A DNA stretch of 64,000 bases from Zea mays (GCF_902167145.1 NC_050099.1:11360434-11424433), one strand, 5' to 3'; shown: positions 21,379 through 33,528, counted from the stretch's first letter. Program-made: numbers and translations. The notes: generated from the letters alone by a model not told the origin.

Positions 21379-22428
21379 TCAGGCCACATACTGAGCTATT
21401 TCTTTCTTCATCCCTCTCCACCAGTATCTGGTTTTGAGGTCTAGGTACATCTTGGTTGTCCCTGGGTGGATGGAGTAGGCTGAGTTGTGAGCCTCCTTGA
21501 GCAGGACTTCTCGGGCCTCCCCTTTTGGTACACACAGACGATTTTTGAACCAAAGGACTCCTCGATCATCTGTCCTGAAGTCCGGGAGTTGTTCCTTGCG
21601 GGCTTTCTCCACAAGTCTTGCTGTCTCTGAGTCTAGACGTTGAGTTTTGCATATGAGGTCTTCTAGCATTGGTTTGACTTCTAGACTGTCGCTGTTTCCC
21701 AGACATGTATTTAGTTGAGCTGATTCTTTCTTCCAATCCTCTAAAAAGTTGGTCCCTTTTATTCCAAATGGTTTTCGACTGAGGGCGTCTGCTACCACGT
21801 TGGCCTTCCCGGGGTGATAATGAATTTCCAGGTCATAATCCTTGATCAGCTCTAACCATCTTCGCTGATAGAGGTTGAGATCTGGTTGAGTGAATATATA
21901 CCTCAGACTCTTGTGATCGGTGAAAATGTGGATGTTGTTCCCGATTAGGTAATGCCTCCATATCTTCAAAGCATGCACTATGGCTGCCAATTCCAGATCA
22001 TGGGTGGGGTAATTCTGTTCGTGCGGCTTGAGCAGGCGTGATGCATAAGCAATGACTTTCTCATTTTGCATTAGCACACATCCTAAGCCTTGCCTCGAGG
22101 CATCACAGAAGACGACAAAATCTTGATGAATATCTGGTAGTGACAAAACGGGTGCTGTTGTGAGTTTCTCCTTTATGATCTGGAAACTTCCTTCACATTT
22201 CGGGGTCCACACAAATTTATGGTCTTTCTTGAGAAGTTCTGTCATTGGTCTTGCTATGCTGGAGAATCCTTTGATGAAGCGGCGGTAATATCCTGCCATT
22301 CCCAGAAAGCTCCGAACTTCACTGACGTTGGTCGGCTGCCTCCATTTTGATACTGCTTCCACCTTGGAAGGGTCCACTTCTATTCCTTCTGCGGTTAAGA
22401 TATGCCCAAGGAAGGCTATCTTTTCCAA
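21379..22428 (-). pseudogene. Element B RT thumb, RNase H and integrase zinc-binding region
   Basis: The start matches the end of RT ([16 protein letters not shown]). An RNase H domain follows, with [40 protein letters not shown] and DALSR. Last is the integrase zinc region (H-x-H type, [22 protein letters not shown]). It is continuous with the upstream RT except for a 1-bp loss near 22457. Confidence 0.88.
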
Positions 22429-24236
22429 CCAGAATTCACATTTACTGAGTTTGGCATAAGTTGGTGTGCTCTGAGCTTTCCGAGGACGATCCGAAGGTGA
22501 CGCTTGTGGTCTTCGCGGTTCCTGGAGTAGATGAGGATGTCGTCAATGAAGACTACGACAAACTTATCTAGCTCTTCCATAAATACTTTGTTCATGAGGT
22601 TCATGAAAAAAGTGGGTGCATTTGTCAGTCCGAACGACATCACTGTGAATTCATATTGCCCGTACCGGGTGACAAATGCAGTCTTCTGGATGTCTGCTTC
22701 CTTGATCCTCAGTTGGTGGTAACCAGACCTTAGGTCTATCTTGGAGAAGTACTTGGCTCCTTGAAGCTGATCGAAGAGGCCGTCAATCCGAGGAAGTGGA
22801 TACTTGTTCTTGATGGTGACTTCATTTAACGATCGGTAATCAATACACATTCTCATGCTTCCATCTTTCTTAGAGACGAACAGGACTGGTGCTCCCCAAG
22901 GTGATGAGCTGGGACGAATGTACCCCTTTTGCTGAAGATCTGCGATTTGAAGCTTCAGTTCTGCTAACTCGGTCGGAGCCATGCGGTATGGTCTCTTTGC
23001 GATGGGTGCCGTTCCAGGGATCAGATCTATGTAGAACTCCACTTCTCTTTCTAGTGGCATTCTTGGTAACTCTTCTAGAAACACATCCATGAATTCTTCT
23101 ACCACTGATATACTTTCTGTTGCTAGATTTAACATCATTGGGTCACTGGCGGGTGGTTGTGCCTGACAAGAGACCGACTTTCCCTGCTGGTCGGTGAGGA
23201 GGACTGTCTTGTCTACGCAACTGATGATGCCTTTGTGTTTAGTTAGCCAATCCATTCCTAGGATCACATCAATTCCTTTGGATGGCAAGACGGTTAAGTC
23301 TGCCAGGAATACTACCCCACTTAAAAGGATTCTGACTTGGGAGCATTTGAGCTGGCATAGAAGGTCGGACCCTGGGGTTCGGGTGACCAAGGGAATCTCT
23401 AGAGGAGTAGAGGGAATGTCATGCTTTTCCACAAAACTAGTGGCTATGAGCGAGTGGGATGCTCCAGAATCAAAAAGTACGGTAGCGGGAGTAAATTCAA
23501 CAAGGAACTCACCGAGCACTACTCCTGGAGCTTGTTGAGCCTCCTGGGCATCGACGTGATTCACTCGTGCCCTTCCTTGATACGGGGTCTTGTTTTGCTG
23601 GCTAACGGAGGAGGGCGCCTTGGGGGCGGATGCCGAGGTATTCTTGGGGCCATTCACCGAGTTGGAGTAGGCGGGTCCTGGTGGCTTCAGCTGCGGACAG
23701 TTGTTCTTGAAGTGACTGGGGTCACCGCAGTGCCAACATGCATTCGCTGGGGGTTGGTTGCTTGCCACTGAGGGGGCATGGAAAGAGCACTGACTCTGCT
23801 GGCTGAACCGTGACGGGGTGGGTCCAGCTGGTCTACTGAAGTTTGGCCCCTTGGGTGGAAACCCAAATGATCGAGTCTTCTGGTGCCGGTCCTGCTGCTG
23901 TGCCCGGAGAACCTGGAACTTTCTTTTGAGGTGCCCTTTTTCTTCCTCCTTTGCCCTTTCCACTTGCATGGCTTTGTTGGAAAGGTGAGAGAAATTGAGG
24001 AAGTCTTGGCTAGCCAGAATTGTCTTGAGTTCTGGCCTAAGTCCCTTCAGGAAACGGGCCATCTTCTTTCCCTCGGTACTGACATCATCTGGCGCGTAGC
24101 GGGGTAACTCTGTGAACTTGTGCACATATTCGCTGACAGATCTTCCATCTTGAGTCAGTTCTCAGAACTTGTCTTCCTTAAGCTGTACAAGTCCTTGGGG
24201 CACATGGTGCTCCCGGAAAGCTGCTTCAAATTCCGC
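22416..24236 (-). pseudogene. Element B gag C-terminus, protease and RT
   Basis: In order the frame holds the end of capsid, a CCHC zinc knuckle ([14 protein letters not shown]), an aspartic protease ([11 protein letters not shown]) and RT. RT has [31 protein letters not shown] and the catalytic [15 protein letters not shown] near 24163 splits capsid upstream. A single missing base near 22457 shifts the frame after the RT palm, so no full polyprotein can be made from this copy. Confidence 0.88.
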
Positions 24237-24722
24237 CTAGGTAGCATCTCTAATGGTGACGTTGAAGGTGTCCCACCAGGCTAAGGCCATCCCGGAAAGT
24301 TGGTGGGCAGCCAGTTGAACACGCTGATTTTCTGGGCAACCAATGGCTTCCAGCTTTCTTTTGATCGTGCGCATCCAATCGTCTGCATCGAGGGGGTTGC
24401 TTGATCCGGCGAACGTGGGAGGTTTGAGTCTCAGGAAATCCCCCATCCTGTCTTGCGGCCTTCCACCATTTGGTCGTTGATTTTCCAGACTTCGAGTGAG
24501 GACCTCGATGAGTCGGGTTTGATTGGCTAGAACTTGGGCTAGGTCTAAGGGTAGTTGTGGAGGTGCGGGGAGGTGGGTTTCACTTTCCTCTCTAATGGCT
24601 TCCCCTTCAGCTCTCAGGGGAAACCCTGCTCCAATTCCGGAGGCGGTAGGCGTGGTTTTATCCGAAGCCATCTGCCAGGGAAGAGAGTCACTATTATGCA
24701 CATGCAAATTGTTTTCAACCAA
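24237..24722 (-). pseudogene. Element B gag N-terminal half
   Basis: The frame opens at an ATG and contains RLKPPTFAGSSNPLDADDWM and the capsid helix MALAWWDTFN, hallmarks of gypsy Retrotrans_gag. It ends at a TAG (24234-24236) where relatives continue, probably from TGG or CAG. After a second stop near 24163 the frame continues into 22416-24125. Confidence 0.85.
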
Positions 24723-24783
24723 GTTATTTTATTCATTACACCAGCACATTACAAGCATAAGACTACTATAGGTGGAACTACAC

Positions 24784-24926
24784 GAGAGCGTTCCTCGAGG
24801 TACTACCGAACTCTTTCTCTAAGGTATCCCCAAATTCCTTGAGAAGATCATCAAGGCTCGCTAGGGATATATTCTCGGCATCGGACCAATCGTCTATTCT
24901 GGGGGGAGGTGGGGCTGGAGGGGTCT
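24784..24926 (-). pseudogene. Element B extra 5' ORF, 3' segment
   Basis: Minus-strand coding-like end of the ORF described at 28445-29158. It is acidic and Pro-rich (PPAPPPPRIDDWSDAENISL), ending at a stop near 24785, just upstream of gag. Solo LTR C separates the two segments. Confidence 0.55.
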
Positions 24927-26904
24927 TGAAGCGTCCCCAATCCTCTGGGACTCAAATGTGATGCAATTACTAGTCCCAGGAGGCTAGTAAACACATTTAT
25001 ACATCAGATGATTCCAGATCTGCTTAAACGAGACAAACCTATAAAGGTGGCGAACAACTTTAAGAGTTGGTCCACAACTCGGGACATATCATCAGAGTGG
25101 GGCTGAAGCAGCCCGATATACGCAGCGAAGCAAATCAGCGGTCCAACAGCCACAGGCAAGGTTGGGAACAGTCGTAACTCTTACCCGATCTCCTTTTTCT
25201 GAAAAACAACAAATAAGCAAGGGTGAGTACAAACGTACTCAGCAGCCCACCTTCACCCGCGGAATGGGGAAATCAGATATAATGCATGGAATATGTGGAG
25301 CTCAGAATATTTTGCAGAAACAGCAATATTTTATGCAGGGTTGTTTTGAAAAACATTTTGTACTTTTGCAAAGCGCATCCTCTCCAAAAGGAGCAGGAAG
25401 TTTTTCAGTATTATAACAAAATCCCCTGGGCTAAACCATCCAGGTATCTCAGCAGTTCCCATTGGTTTTCATTTTCAAAAACAGCTACTGGACTTCCCGT
25501 CCACCATAGCTCACGGCTCAACCGCCGAACCTTTTAAAAACCACTTTTCTCAAAACCATCTCTTTTTTTAAAACAAAACATTAATTGCCATACCATACCA
25601 GTCTCGTCCATTCCTGTGGACACAGACTATTCGAATAGGTTTGAACTCTGCGCAGAGGGGTACACTTTACCCACTAGTTCGGCTCTGTGATCCCATGGCC
25701 AATGAGACCCGAATCCGACTCTCTTTCTTTCCCCGCACGTCCTAACCTTAACGGTTATCCGGAAGAAGTCAGGCCACCACCATGTCCAAACCGGACAAAA
25801 CTTTCCCCCTCCTTATCCTCCCGGTGCTCCCCAGCCTTCATAACCCTGGGGTTGGACCGTACGAGTTCAGATTGAGTGACTGCCCACACAGTCTCGAGTG
25901 GTTGTACTATTAAAGAGTACAGGTAGTGAATATGACAAACCGGTCCTTATATGAGGGGACAATCCTTCTGCTCACGCCTAAACCAGCTGAGCCAACACCT
26001 TAGGCCCTCCCCTAAACCAGGGAGTCCCTGATTATCCCACTCATAAGGTGATAAGGGTGAAAACCCTTCATCATACACATTTTGAAAAGCATTTTCTTTT
26101 GAAAACTCACACCTTTTCTCAAATCATTTGGAACATATATATATCAGGGATTGATTGCGGCAAGCGGCTGGGTGGCCATAATAACTTGTCTCAAAATCAT
26201 ATCATGCATAAAATAACAGGCTGAGGGTTGTGGTTGAAAAATCATAGGTAATTTATGCATCAAAGGGATCCAGTGAGCTTGCCGTGCTTATCCGGCGAAG
26301 GGGGAAGGAGAGCTCGCAGAACTGGCTTCTGGCTCCACCGCCTGGCGTAGCCTTGCAGATCTGGCCTCCACGAGATGGCACGAACGCTCCAATAACTATG
26401 CAACATGAACAAGCAAACATACAAACAAGCAAGTATACCATCAAATATTTAGTATAGTGGTCAGAATAGCGATATATGGATGGGTAGAGTCTTGAGTAGA
26501 ATCTGTGTCATGTGGTGTTGTGATATTACTGGTGGTGGAGCGGAGGTGCTTACCAGGAGGGTGGACTGGAGGCGAAGCAACACTATGTGTGTAGCCGGCA
26601 GAGCAGAGTAACTGAGTGGGTGGGGTGTTTGCCTTGGTTGAGGGTGTTAAGTGTGTGTGGAGAGGGAGAGGGTAGCTGGGTGTATGTGGTGTAGCACAGT
26701 GAAGTTCACTGTTGGTGAGAATAGTGACGAATGAATCGTCTGACTTAGTATGAACAGGAGAGTTATAGGCAGAATATGGGACAAGAGTATTTTGGGAGTT
26801 TTCTGGAATACGGACCATGCTTAAGGGATGACATGGTTGGATAGGGAATAGTTTGATAAGAATTTAGAAACGAGAATTATTGGAATCTGAGTTTGGGAGC
26901 CTGG

Positions 26905-26995
26905 TTCGAAGGAATCTCAAAGTTAAGCGTGCTCAACTTGGAGAAACCTGGGATGGGTGACCAGATGGGAAGTTCCTACTGGAAGGAAAATCACA
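26905..26995 (+). other. 5S rRNA-like segment inside solo LTR C
   Basis: AAGTTAAGCGTGCT, then 17 bases, GGATGGGTGACC, AGA and TGGGAAGTTCC occur in 5S order. The flanks and internal spacing are closer to the Cassandra 5S-like domain at 482-545 than to true 5S rRNA. It lies antisense to the element's own transcription. B's LTRs have no such segment. Confidence 0.75.
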
Positions 26996-27089
26996 GTCAC
27001 CGGAGTTCGTATGACTGGAATATGGGTCTGGCTGGTCTTAGGTGGACTGGACAGCATGATGTATGAGTAGTTGAAATTTGGGGTGATCG

Positions 27090-27830
27090 GCTAATCGATG
27101 AATAGTGACGACAAAAAAGTTACTACAGATATCATCGACGAGTAGTAACGACGATAAATAGTAACAATAAATAGTAACGATGGTGAATAGTGTCGGTGAA
27201 TAGTAACGATGAACGATGAATAGGAACTATGAACGAACGAACGAACGATCGAATGATCGGACGAACGAACGATCGGAATTTCGGCAGCATAACGGCAGGA
27301 CAAAGATTATCTGGAAGAACGATGAATAGGGACTATGAACGAACGATGAACGATGAATAGGAACTATGAACGAACGATGAACGATCGAATGATCGAACGA
27401 ACGAACGAACGATCGGAATTTCGGCAGCATAACGGCAGGAAAAAAAGATTATTTGGATGAACGAACGGACGAACGATCGAATGATCGGACGAACGAACGA
27501 TCGGAATTTCGGCAGCATAACGGCAGGACAAAGATTATCTGGAAGAACGATGAATAGGGACTATGAACGAACGATGAACGATGAATAGGAACTATGAACG
27601 AACGATGAACGATCGAATGATCGAACGAACGAACGATCGGAATTTCGGCAGCATAACGGTAGGAAAAAGATTATTTGGACGAATGAACGGACGAACGATC
27701 GAACAATCGGACGAACGGACGAACGAACCATGAACGATCGGACGAACGATCGAACGATCAGACGAACGAACGAAAAAACTAAGAACAGGGGACGAACGAT
27801 CGAAGAACGACCGAACGATCCTTGTGCTAG
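27090..27830. repeat. Complex minisatellite based on GAACGAAC/GATCGAAC
   Basis: Tetranucleotide-like runs (CGAACGAACGAT, GATGAATAG) alternate with a longer block (GATCGGAATTTCGGCAGCAT...) at 27271, 27411, 27499 and 27635. The spacings are 140, 88 and 136 bp, so the array has a higher-order unit of about 225 bp. Ser/Phe/Arg-rich frames here are artefacts. Confidence 0.85.
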
Positions 27831-27926
27831 TGTGTGCTTGTGTGGAACATGGAGTGGGTGTGTGGGGGGGAAAGAGAGTTGCCATGAAATGGCTTGAGGT
27901 GGGATGAGAGGAGGCCCTTGCCCCTC

Positions 27927-27934
27927 TATTTATA
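27927..27934 (-). promoter_or_regulatory. TATA box of solo LTR C
   Basis: The minus strand reads GGCTATAAATAGAGGGG, a strong plant TATA context, in the position expected for an LTR promoter. If active, it would now drive transcription into B's truncated interior. Confidence 0.6.
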
Positions 27935-28444
27935 GCCATGGTGGGGGGATTAGGGGGAGGGATGAGAGGATTAGTGGGAGGATGAGATGATTAGTGGGAG
28001 GTTAGCATGTATTTGTCTTGTATAAGTGAGATTTGCTTGTAGAGCTCACTGTATGACACTGGAGGCATACGTATACGTATGAGCATGAGAAAAGTTATGA
28101 AGAAAATATTTGTAGGGACTTGAAAAATGATTATGAAGGTATTTCTTAGGAAGAAAATACTTGGAGATATATTGGTGGAATATTTGGGCAGTATTTCTGG
28201 AAAGAACTTGAAGAGGATCACTAGGGAAATATCTGGGCAGTATTTCTGTAAACAATTTGAGGGGGATCACTGGGGAAATATTTGTAGGATATTTTGAGGA
28301 GGATTTTAGAGAGAATATAGACCACTATACTTTATTTGTTGATATCAACTCGCAAACAAACACTTTGAAATGAAATTTGAAATTCATTTTGAATTTAGAG
28401 CGAGTTTGAGAAAATTTCAGAATTTGAATTTTTGGGATGCTACA

Positions 28445-29158
28445 GGTCTTCTTCTTCTTCTTCTCTGTTTGGCATCCTCGGTTGGTGGTCTTCTTCTGGA
28501 TTTTCTTCTTGGGAGCGAGCTTCCTTAGCTTCTTGTCATAGTCCATCTTTAAGGTTCGATAGGCCTCACGGGTGTTGGCCTCCTCGCCTTCTGCTATGTC
28601 GAGACTCTCCTGGAGAGATGCCTTCTCTTGCTTAAGCTCTTTGACCTGCTACTCTAGGCTTTCCACTCGGGAGTTTTGGTGGGTGCAGTGGGAGGAGAGC
28701 TCATCATAGTGGTTGTCAAGGGTGTGGAGGTATCCGGCCATGTAGACGATGGTGGGGTCATCTTCTGTGGGGTCTCCTCCTGACAGAGCCTGGAGCCTTT
28801 TCCTCCAGGTGGGGGTATTTTTGTTGCTGGGTGGAAAATATCGAAGGGGGGTCTCAGAGATCTCTCGGCTGTAGTTTTGGCACAGCTGTTTAAGGGCTTT
28901 TCGGGCAACACTCTGGCAAGTGTCTGGAAAGCGGTGCCCGATGAAGGTGACTTGGAAGGGAGGGTGGTTTGGGTAGTTTCGACTTTCTCCCAGGTAGACT
29001 ACCATAGAGCACTTTTCTAATCCATTTTCGTGGTATTCCTTCCAGACATATTCGGGCTTCTTGCGGATCCCCATGCGTAGCGCACAACTTCGTAGAAGGT
29101 GAGGAAAGCCTTCCTCCTCTGAGCAATAGGATGTCCTAATAACCCAGGGGTCTTCCAT
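28445..29158 (-). pseudogene. Element B extra 5' ORF (function unknown), 5' segment
   Basis: The minus-strand frame starts at 29158 (MEDPWVIRTSYCSEEEGFPH). It has a globular first 130 residues, a TAG near 28650, then a Lys/Glu-rich coiled-coil-like stretch (KQEKASLQESLDIAEGEEA) and a basic KKKIQKK run before C interrupts it. The position between the 5' LTR and gag marks it as an additional retroelement ORF. I do not recognise the family. Confidence 0.6.
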
Positions 29159-29292
29159 CTGGTAGAAGAAAAGAAGGGTATGTTAATATCGGGGAAAGGG
29201 GGAAGAGTGTTTCTTGGGGGTAAGAGGTGTTTCTCTTGTTAGGGCAACTTTTAAGGTCAGGGCTGGGGTCTACGGCCAGTCCTATACGCTCT

Positions 29293-32100
29293 GAAGCGTC
29301 CCGATCCTTTGGGACTCAAATGTGATACAATTACTAGTCCTAGGAGGCTAGTAACCACATTCATTACTTCAAATAGTTACAGAGTTTGAATAATGTTATT
29401 ACAATATCGGGGGATACAAGCTTGAGAGTGAGCCGAAAATCATAAAGCGCAGTGGAAGATAAAATAGCCCAGGCCACAGGCAGAACTGGGTGAAGACTTT
29501 GCCCCATCAATCAAGCATAGCAGAAAATAAGACTTCAGCTGCTGAAAAACATAAATAAATCTGGGTGAATACACTAGGTATTCCGCAAGCCCACCCGACT
29601 CCCGTAAAGAGAAAGTGACCTATATTGTACATGCTTTATATGGTGGAGTTGAAGTCACTCATACTTTTTCAGAGAAAGGCAGTACTCATTGTTGAAGGTT
29701 TTCCCAAGACATTAGAAATAACACTTGCTTGACCACCACTGAGCTTCCAGCTCCCGTGGCACCACTTTCTTTTCAGAACATACACACACATTTCCCTGTT
29801 CCCAGTTGTAGTAGAAACCCTAATTGTCATACCATACCAGACTCGTCCATACCAGTGGACACGGACTATTCGAATAGGTTTAGACTCTGCGCAGAGGGGT
29901 ACACTTTACCCACTAGTCCGGCTCTGCGATCTCATGGCCAATGAGATCCGAATTCGAAACTCTTTCCTTCCTTGCACGTCCTAACCTTAACGGTTATACT
30001 GGAAGGAGTCAGGCCACCGCCATGTCCAAACCGGACAAAACTTTCCCCCTCCTTATCCTCCCGGTGCTACCCCAGCCTTCATAACCCTGGGGTTAGACCG
30101 TACGAGTTCAGATCGAGTGGCTGCCCACACAGCCTCGAGTGGTTGTACTTTTTGTGAGTACAGGTAATGAAAGATGACAAACCAGTCCTTATACGAGGAC
30201 AATCCTTCTGCTCACGCCTAAACCAGCTGAGCCAACACCTTAAGCCCTCCCCTAAACCAGGGAGTCCCTAATCATCCTACTCACCAGGTGATGAGGGTGA
30301 GTACCCTTCATTGCACACTTTTGGAAAACATATCACTTGCACCCTTTTTACTTGCCCCATATCTTTTAATCAAAGTAATAGTTAATGCGGGCTCTCTCAT
30401 GCTCACCATGCAATTTGATTCCCCTCCCATAATCCAGGCTTAGGCAGTGGTAGAGAGAAATAGGTAGATAATGCATCAAGGGAAGGATGGACTTGCCTTC
30501 ATCGAAGCTTTCCTAGCACAAGAGGTTTATCTTGGAGGGGTCGGGTTCTTGCCCTTCTTCCGGAGCTATAAGTTCCGGAGGATCGGATCCCTCTTCCGCT
30601 AATCAAACACAGATAATAACAATACATCAAACATAGTGACTTTTGTGGGGTGTGCAAGTTCTTATACTTTATTATTTTTGTGCCCTATAATTTATTTAGA
30701 CTATTTTTGGTGCATAAAATATTAGCATCTAAATATATATGTGAAAATGGGAAAAAGAAAAAAGAAAAGAAAAAGGAGAAGGGATTTCCAGCCAGCTGGG
30801 CCGGGGGGGATTTCGGCCCAGCAGGCGCGAGCGCGCGCGGGCGGGCGCGCTTTCGGCCCAGTTGGCCCCGCTGCGCGGGGTGACAGTGGGGGACGGCGCC
30901 GTGGCGTGGGGCCCACACGCCAGGGAGAGGGGGTGGCTGACGGCATTGACGGCAACGGAGGGAGGGGAGGGGGCTCGACCGGGGTCCGGCCGGCGGCGAG
31001 CCCCGTGGCGGTTCTCCACCGCTGGTCCGGTTCTACGGCGGGGAGGTGGTGGCGAAGCATGGGCGGGTGATGGGGGTCACGGGGGTGGGGCAAATTGGAC
31101 CGGCGGTGGCCTATGGCGGCCGGTCCACGGCACGGTGGCGAGTGCCCGCGGTGGTGATGCCGCCGGTGCGGTTGCCGGCCACAATAGGGGGGAAAGTGGC
31201 GCCCTGTGACCGTGAGAGTGTGGCGGAGCTTCGAGCATAGCTTAATTGGACAGAGGATCGCTAGAGAGGGGGAAGGGAGCTCACCGGAGCGATGAAGGGA
31301 GCACGGCGGCGCTAGCTCAGTAGGCTCGGGGAAGAAGGCAGTGGAGGTGGCCGGAGCTGTGTGGTGAAGACGGGGCTCGGGCGGGCCCTTTTATAGGCGC
31401 TCGGGGGAGGGAGGGGATGGAGGAGACGACGAGCACCGGCGAGCTCGCCATGATGGCAGGAATGGCGCTAACGCCGATTGAGATGGCTCGGGCAGGCGGG
31501 GGGGTGATGCGACGGCTCGAGTACAGTGGCGGGGTTGTCGCGGAGGTTGGGCGAGCATTAATGGCGAGGCGACAAGGCGAGGGGGGCTCGGCGGCGGATG
31601 CGCCGGTGAGGGATGGGCGAGAGGGATGAAGCTGACAGGCGGGCCCTGGCTGCCAACGAGAGGAAGCGGCGCGAGAGGGAGGGGGATGAGACGCTGACGG
31701 GCGGGGCCCGGATGTCAGCGAGAGGGAGCAGCGCGCGGAGCTGGGCCGCCTGGGCCGGGGAGAGAGGAGGGGAGCGCGGGCGCGCGGGGCTGGTTGGGCC
31801 GGATTCGGCCCAGCCGGGGGAGGGGGGGTTTCTCTTTTTCTTTTCTTTTTCTAATTCTAATTCCTTTCTTTTCCTTTTTATATTTTTGTTTCTTTTTGTT
31901 TCTTTTTCCTTTGAGACCAAAAATATTTTCTAAGTGATCCTGAGTGAGAAATATAGTCTATGTGAGGTGCTCTAATTGTTTCAAGTGTATGCACATGAGA
32001 AAGGGTTCTAAGGGTAGAGTTTAAGGGAGAAGAATAAAGTAAGGGGGGGAGATTTGGAGGTTAGGGTTTCAAACCTTGGTTGGGATTTTGGGATGTTACA
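29293..32100 (-). repeat. Element B right LTR (5' LTR)
   Basis: It is 2808 bp, equal in length to the left copy, and ends GGATGTTACA before the GGTTA duplication. Its inner edge joins GCTC directly, without the usual primer-binding site. Confidence 0.92.
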
Positions 32101-32587
32101 GGTTAGTTGGGTCGGCCGGGACGAGGGGAGCCCAATTAGGTTTACTTTTCTCTTTTTTATTCTATTTGAATTTCTTCCTAGATTTCAAATTTGATACTTG
32201 AATTCAAACTCGATTTGAAAACTACCCTTATGTTTTTTGTACAAATAAAAATACTATTTTTTAAAGGATTAGATTTATGTTTATTATTATTATTATTTTC
32301 TATATTCCTCTCATTTGCTTCTCTTCTCTTTTTCTCTTTTATTTTTGAATTCATATTTTGAACTTAAACATGTCTCACAAAATGTTAAATAGAAATACAA
32401 GAACCTCAACATGAGGAGTGTATTCCAAAGTTTATTTATTTGTTATTTGGTCAATATAATTCTATTATTTGAATATGCACACATAGAAGAAACTCAAATA
32501 AATCTCCCAAGGTTCCATAAATTCCCTAAGACATTAAATACTGTATTTATTTATTTATAATCTTATTTTTCTTTGGTACAATTTTTG
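32101..32587 (-). repeat. Element A right LTR, second segment
   Basis: After the GGTTA duplication the sequence resumes LTR A and matches 11020-11521. The last 9 bp seen in the left LTR (GGCTCTGCA) are replaced by CGAATTAGG, so the outer end of A is damaged and no target duplication can be read. Confidence 0.82.
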
Positions 32588-33528
32588 CGAATTAGGTTAA
32601 CCCTAACCACACCCCCGCCCCTCATTATATGGACGTTCTGGTGGGCTTTTGACTCTGAGTCCCATCAGCAACCCTAAAACCTAGTATAATTTTGGATCCT
32701 ATCAAAGTTAGACTTTCTTCCCTTTAACTGTGTGACCCTATAGGTTCACGTAACATAGACCTGGTCTGAGTACTCTTACTTGGTCCAATATATGACAACG
32801 GCTTCTAGCAAGATATGTCAACTCCTATGCATACGTAAAGATCATATTAGACGAACTATTGCAACATTATGTACATGTTGTTCCCTTTATCTCACGATAT
32901 TTGGTCCGGCTCTAAGATGACCTCTCTTTATTGATACTGTGAATTGGAATCTTTTAATGGTTACCACTTAACCCTAACACAATTATGCATTTCTTGATGT
33001 AATCAATCGAGGGGCTCATAGATATCTCTGTCAATAAGAGAGGAACAAATTCCATCTTGATTGATCATGCAATATGCTTCTTGACAAACCCATAACTACC
33101 TTTATAACTACTCAGTTATGGAGTAGCGTTTGATAGTCCCTAAGTAGGTTAATTCACATCTTCAGAACATGCGATAATCTCATGTCTAAGGACACAATGT
33201 ACATGTTGCAAAAAGAGAACTATATTACAATATCTCACGTTGGTTCGGTCCAGCCTCATGTCATACATGCACCCATAGTATTAGTTTGACATATCGATGT
33301 CCATAACTTGTAAAATGTAGTCATCAACTAATACATGTGCTAGCCATCGACTCTGACCAGGGACACTGTTTAGAATAACCATACAAGTAAAGAAGTTCAC
33401 AAACAATTCACATAATTGCTAATTAATATAAGGTGCCTTTCATGGATATTCAATTAAGCAATATATATATAATGAATACAAATAAATATGCTCATCTCTA
33501 TGATTATCTCTAGGGCATATTTCTAAAA
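32588..33528 (-). repeat. Copia LTR remnant, Angela/RIRE1-like
   Basis: From 33528 the minus strand reads AAATATGCCCTAGAGATAAT, then GTGTCCCTGGTCAGAG, TAGTTGATGACTAC and TATGGACATCGATATGTCA. These are the ordered phrases of Angela-type LTRs. The terminal TGTT is missing and no internal region follows, so it is a truncated or solo LTR. Confidence 0.55.

Larger units (their letters stand above)
24927..28444 (-). mobile_element. Element C: solo LTR of a B-related family, nested in B
   Basis: The plus-strand edges TGAAGCGTCCCC and GGATGCTACA match the edge pattern of B's LTRs. GGTCT is duplicated at 24922-24926 and 28445-28449, and there is no internal region, so LTR-LTR recombination removed the rest. 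Shared blocks with B's LTR include CCAAACCGGACAAAACTTTC. C is 710 bp longer and has segments B lacks: a 5S-like region, a tetranucleotide-based array and a repetitive 3' part. Confidence 0.9.
17389..32100 (-). mobile_element. Element B: Ty3/gypsy chromovirus (Tekay/Del-like), nested in A
   Basis: Both LTRs are 2808 bp (17389-20196 and 29293-32100), and GGTTA is duplicated at 17384-17388 and 32101-32105. The minus-strand interior encodes an extra 5' ORF, then gag, protease, RT, RNase H, integrase and a chromodomain-like tail. This is the order and C-terminus of plant chromoviruses. The LTRs differ at about 14 of the first 310 positions compared by eye. Stops and a frameshift show that the copy is defective. 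Solo LTR C interrupts the 5' ORF. Confidence 0.9.

Noticed and set aside
27091..27939. Several Ser/Phe/Arg-rich minus-strand frames
   Set aside because: They are produced by the GAACGAAC-type tandem array and have no start context or domain.
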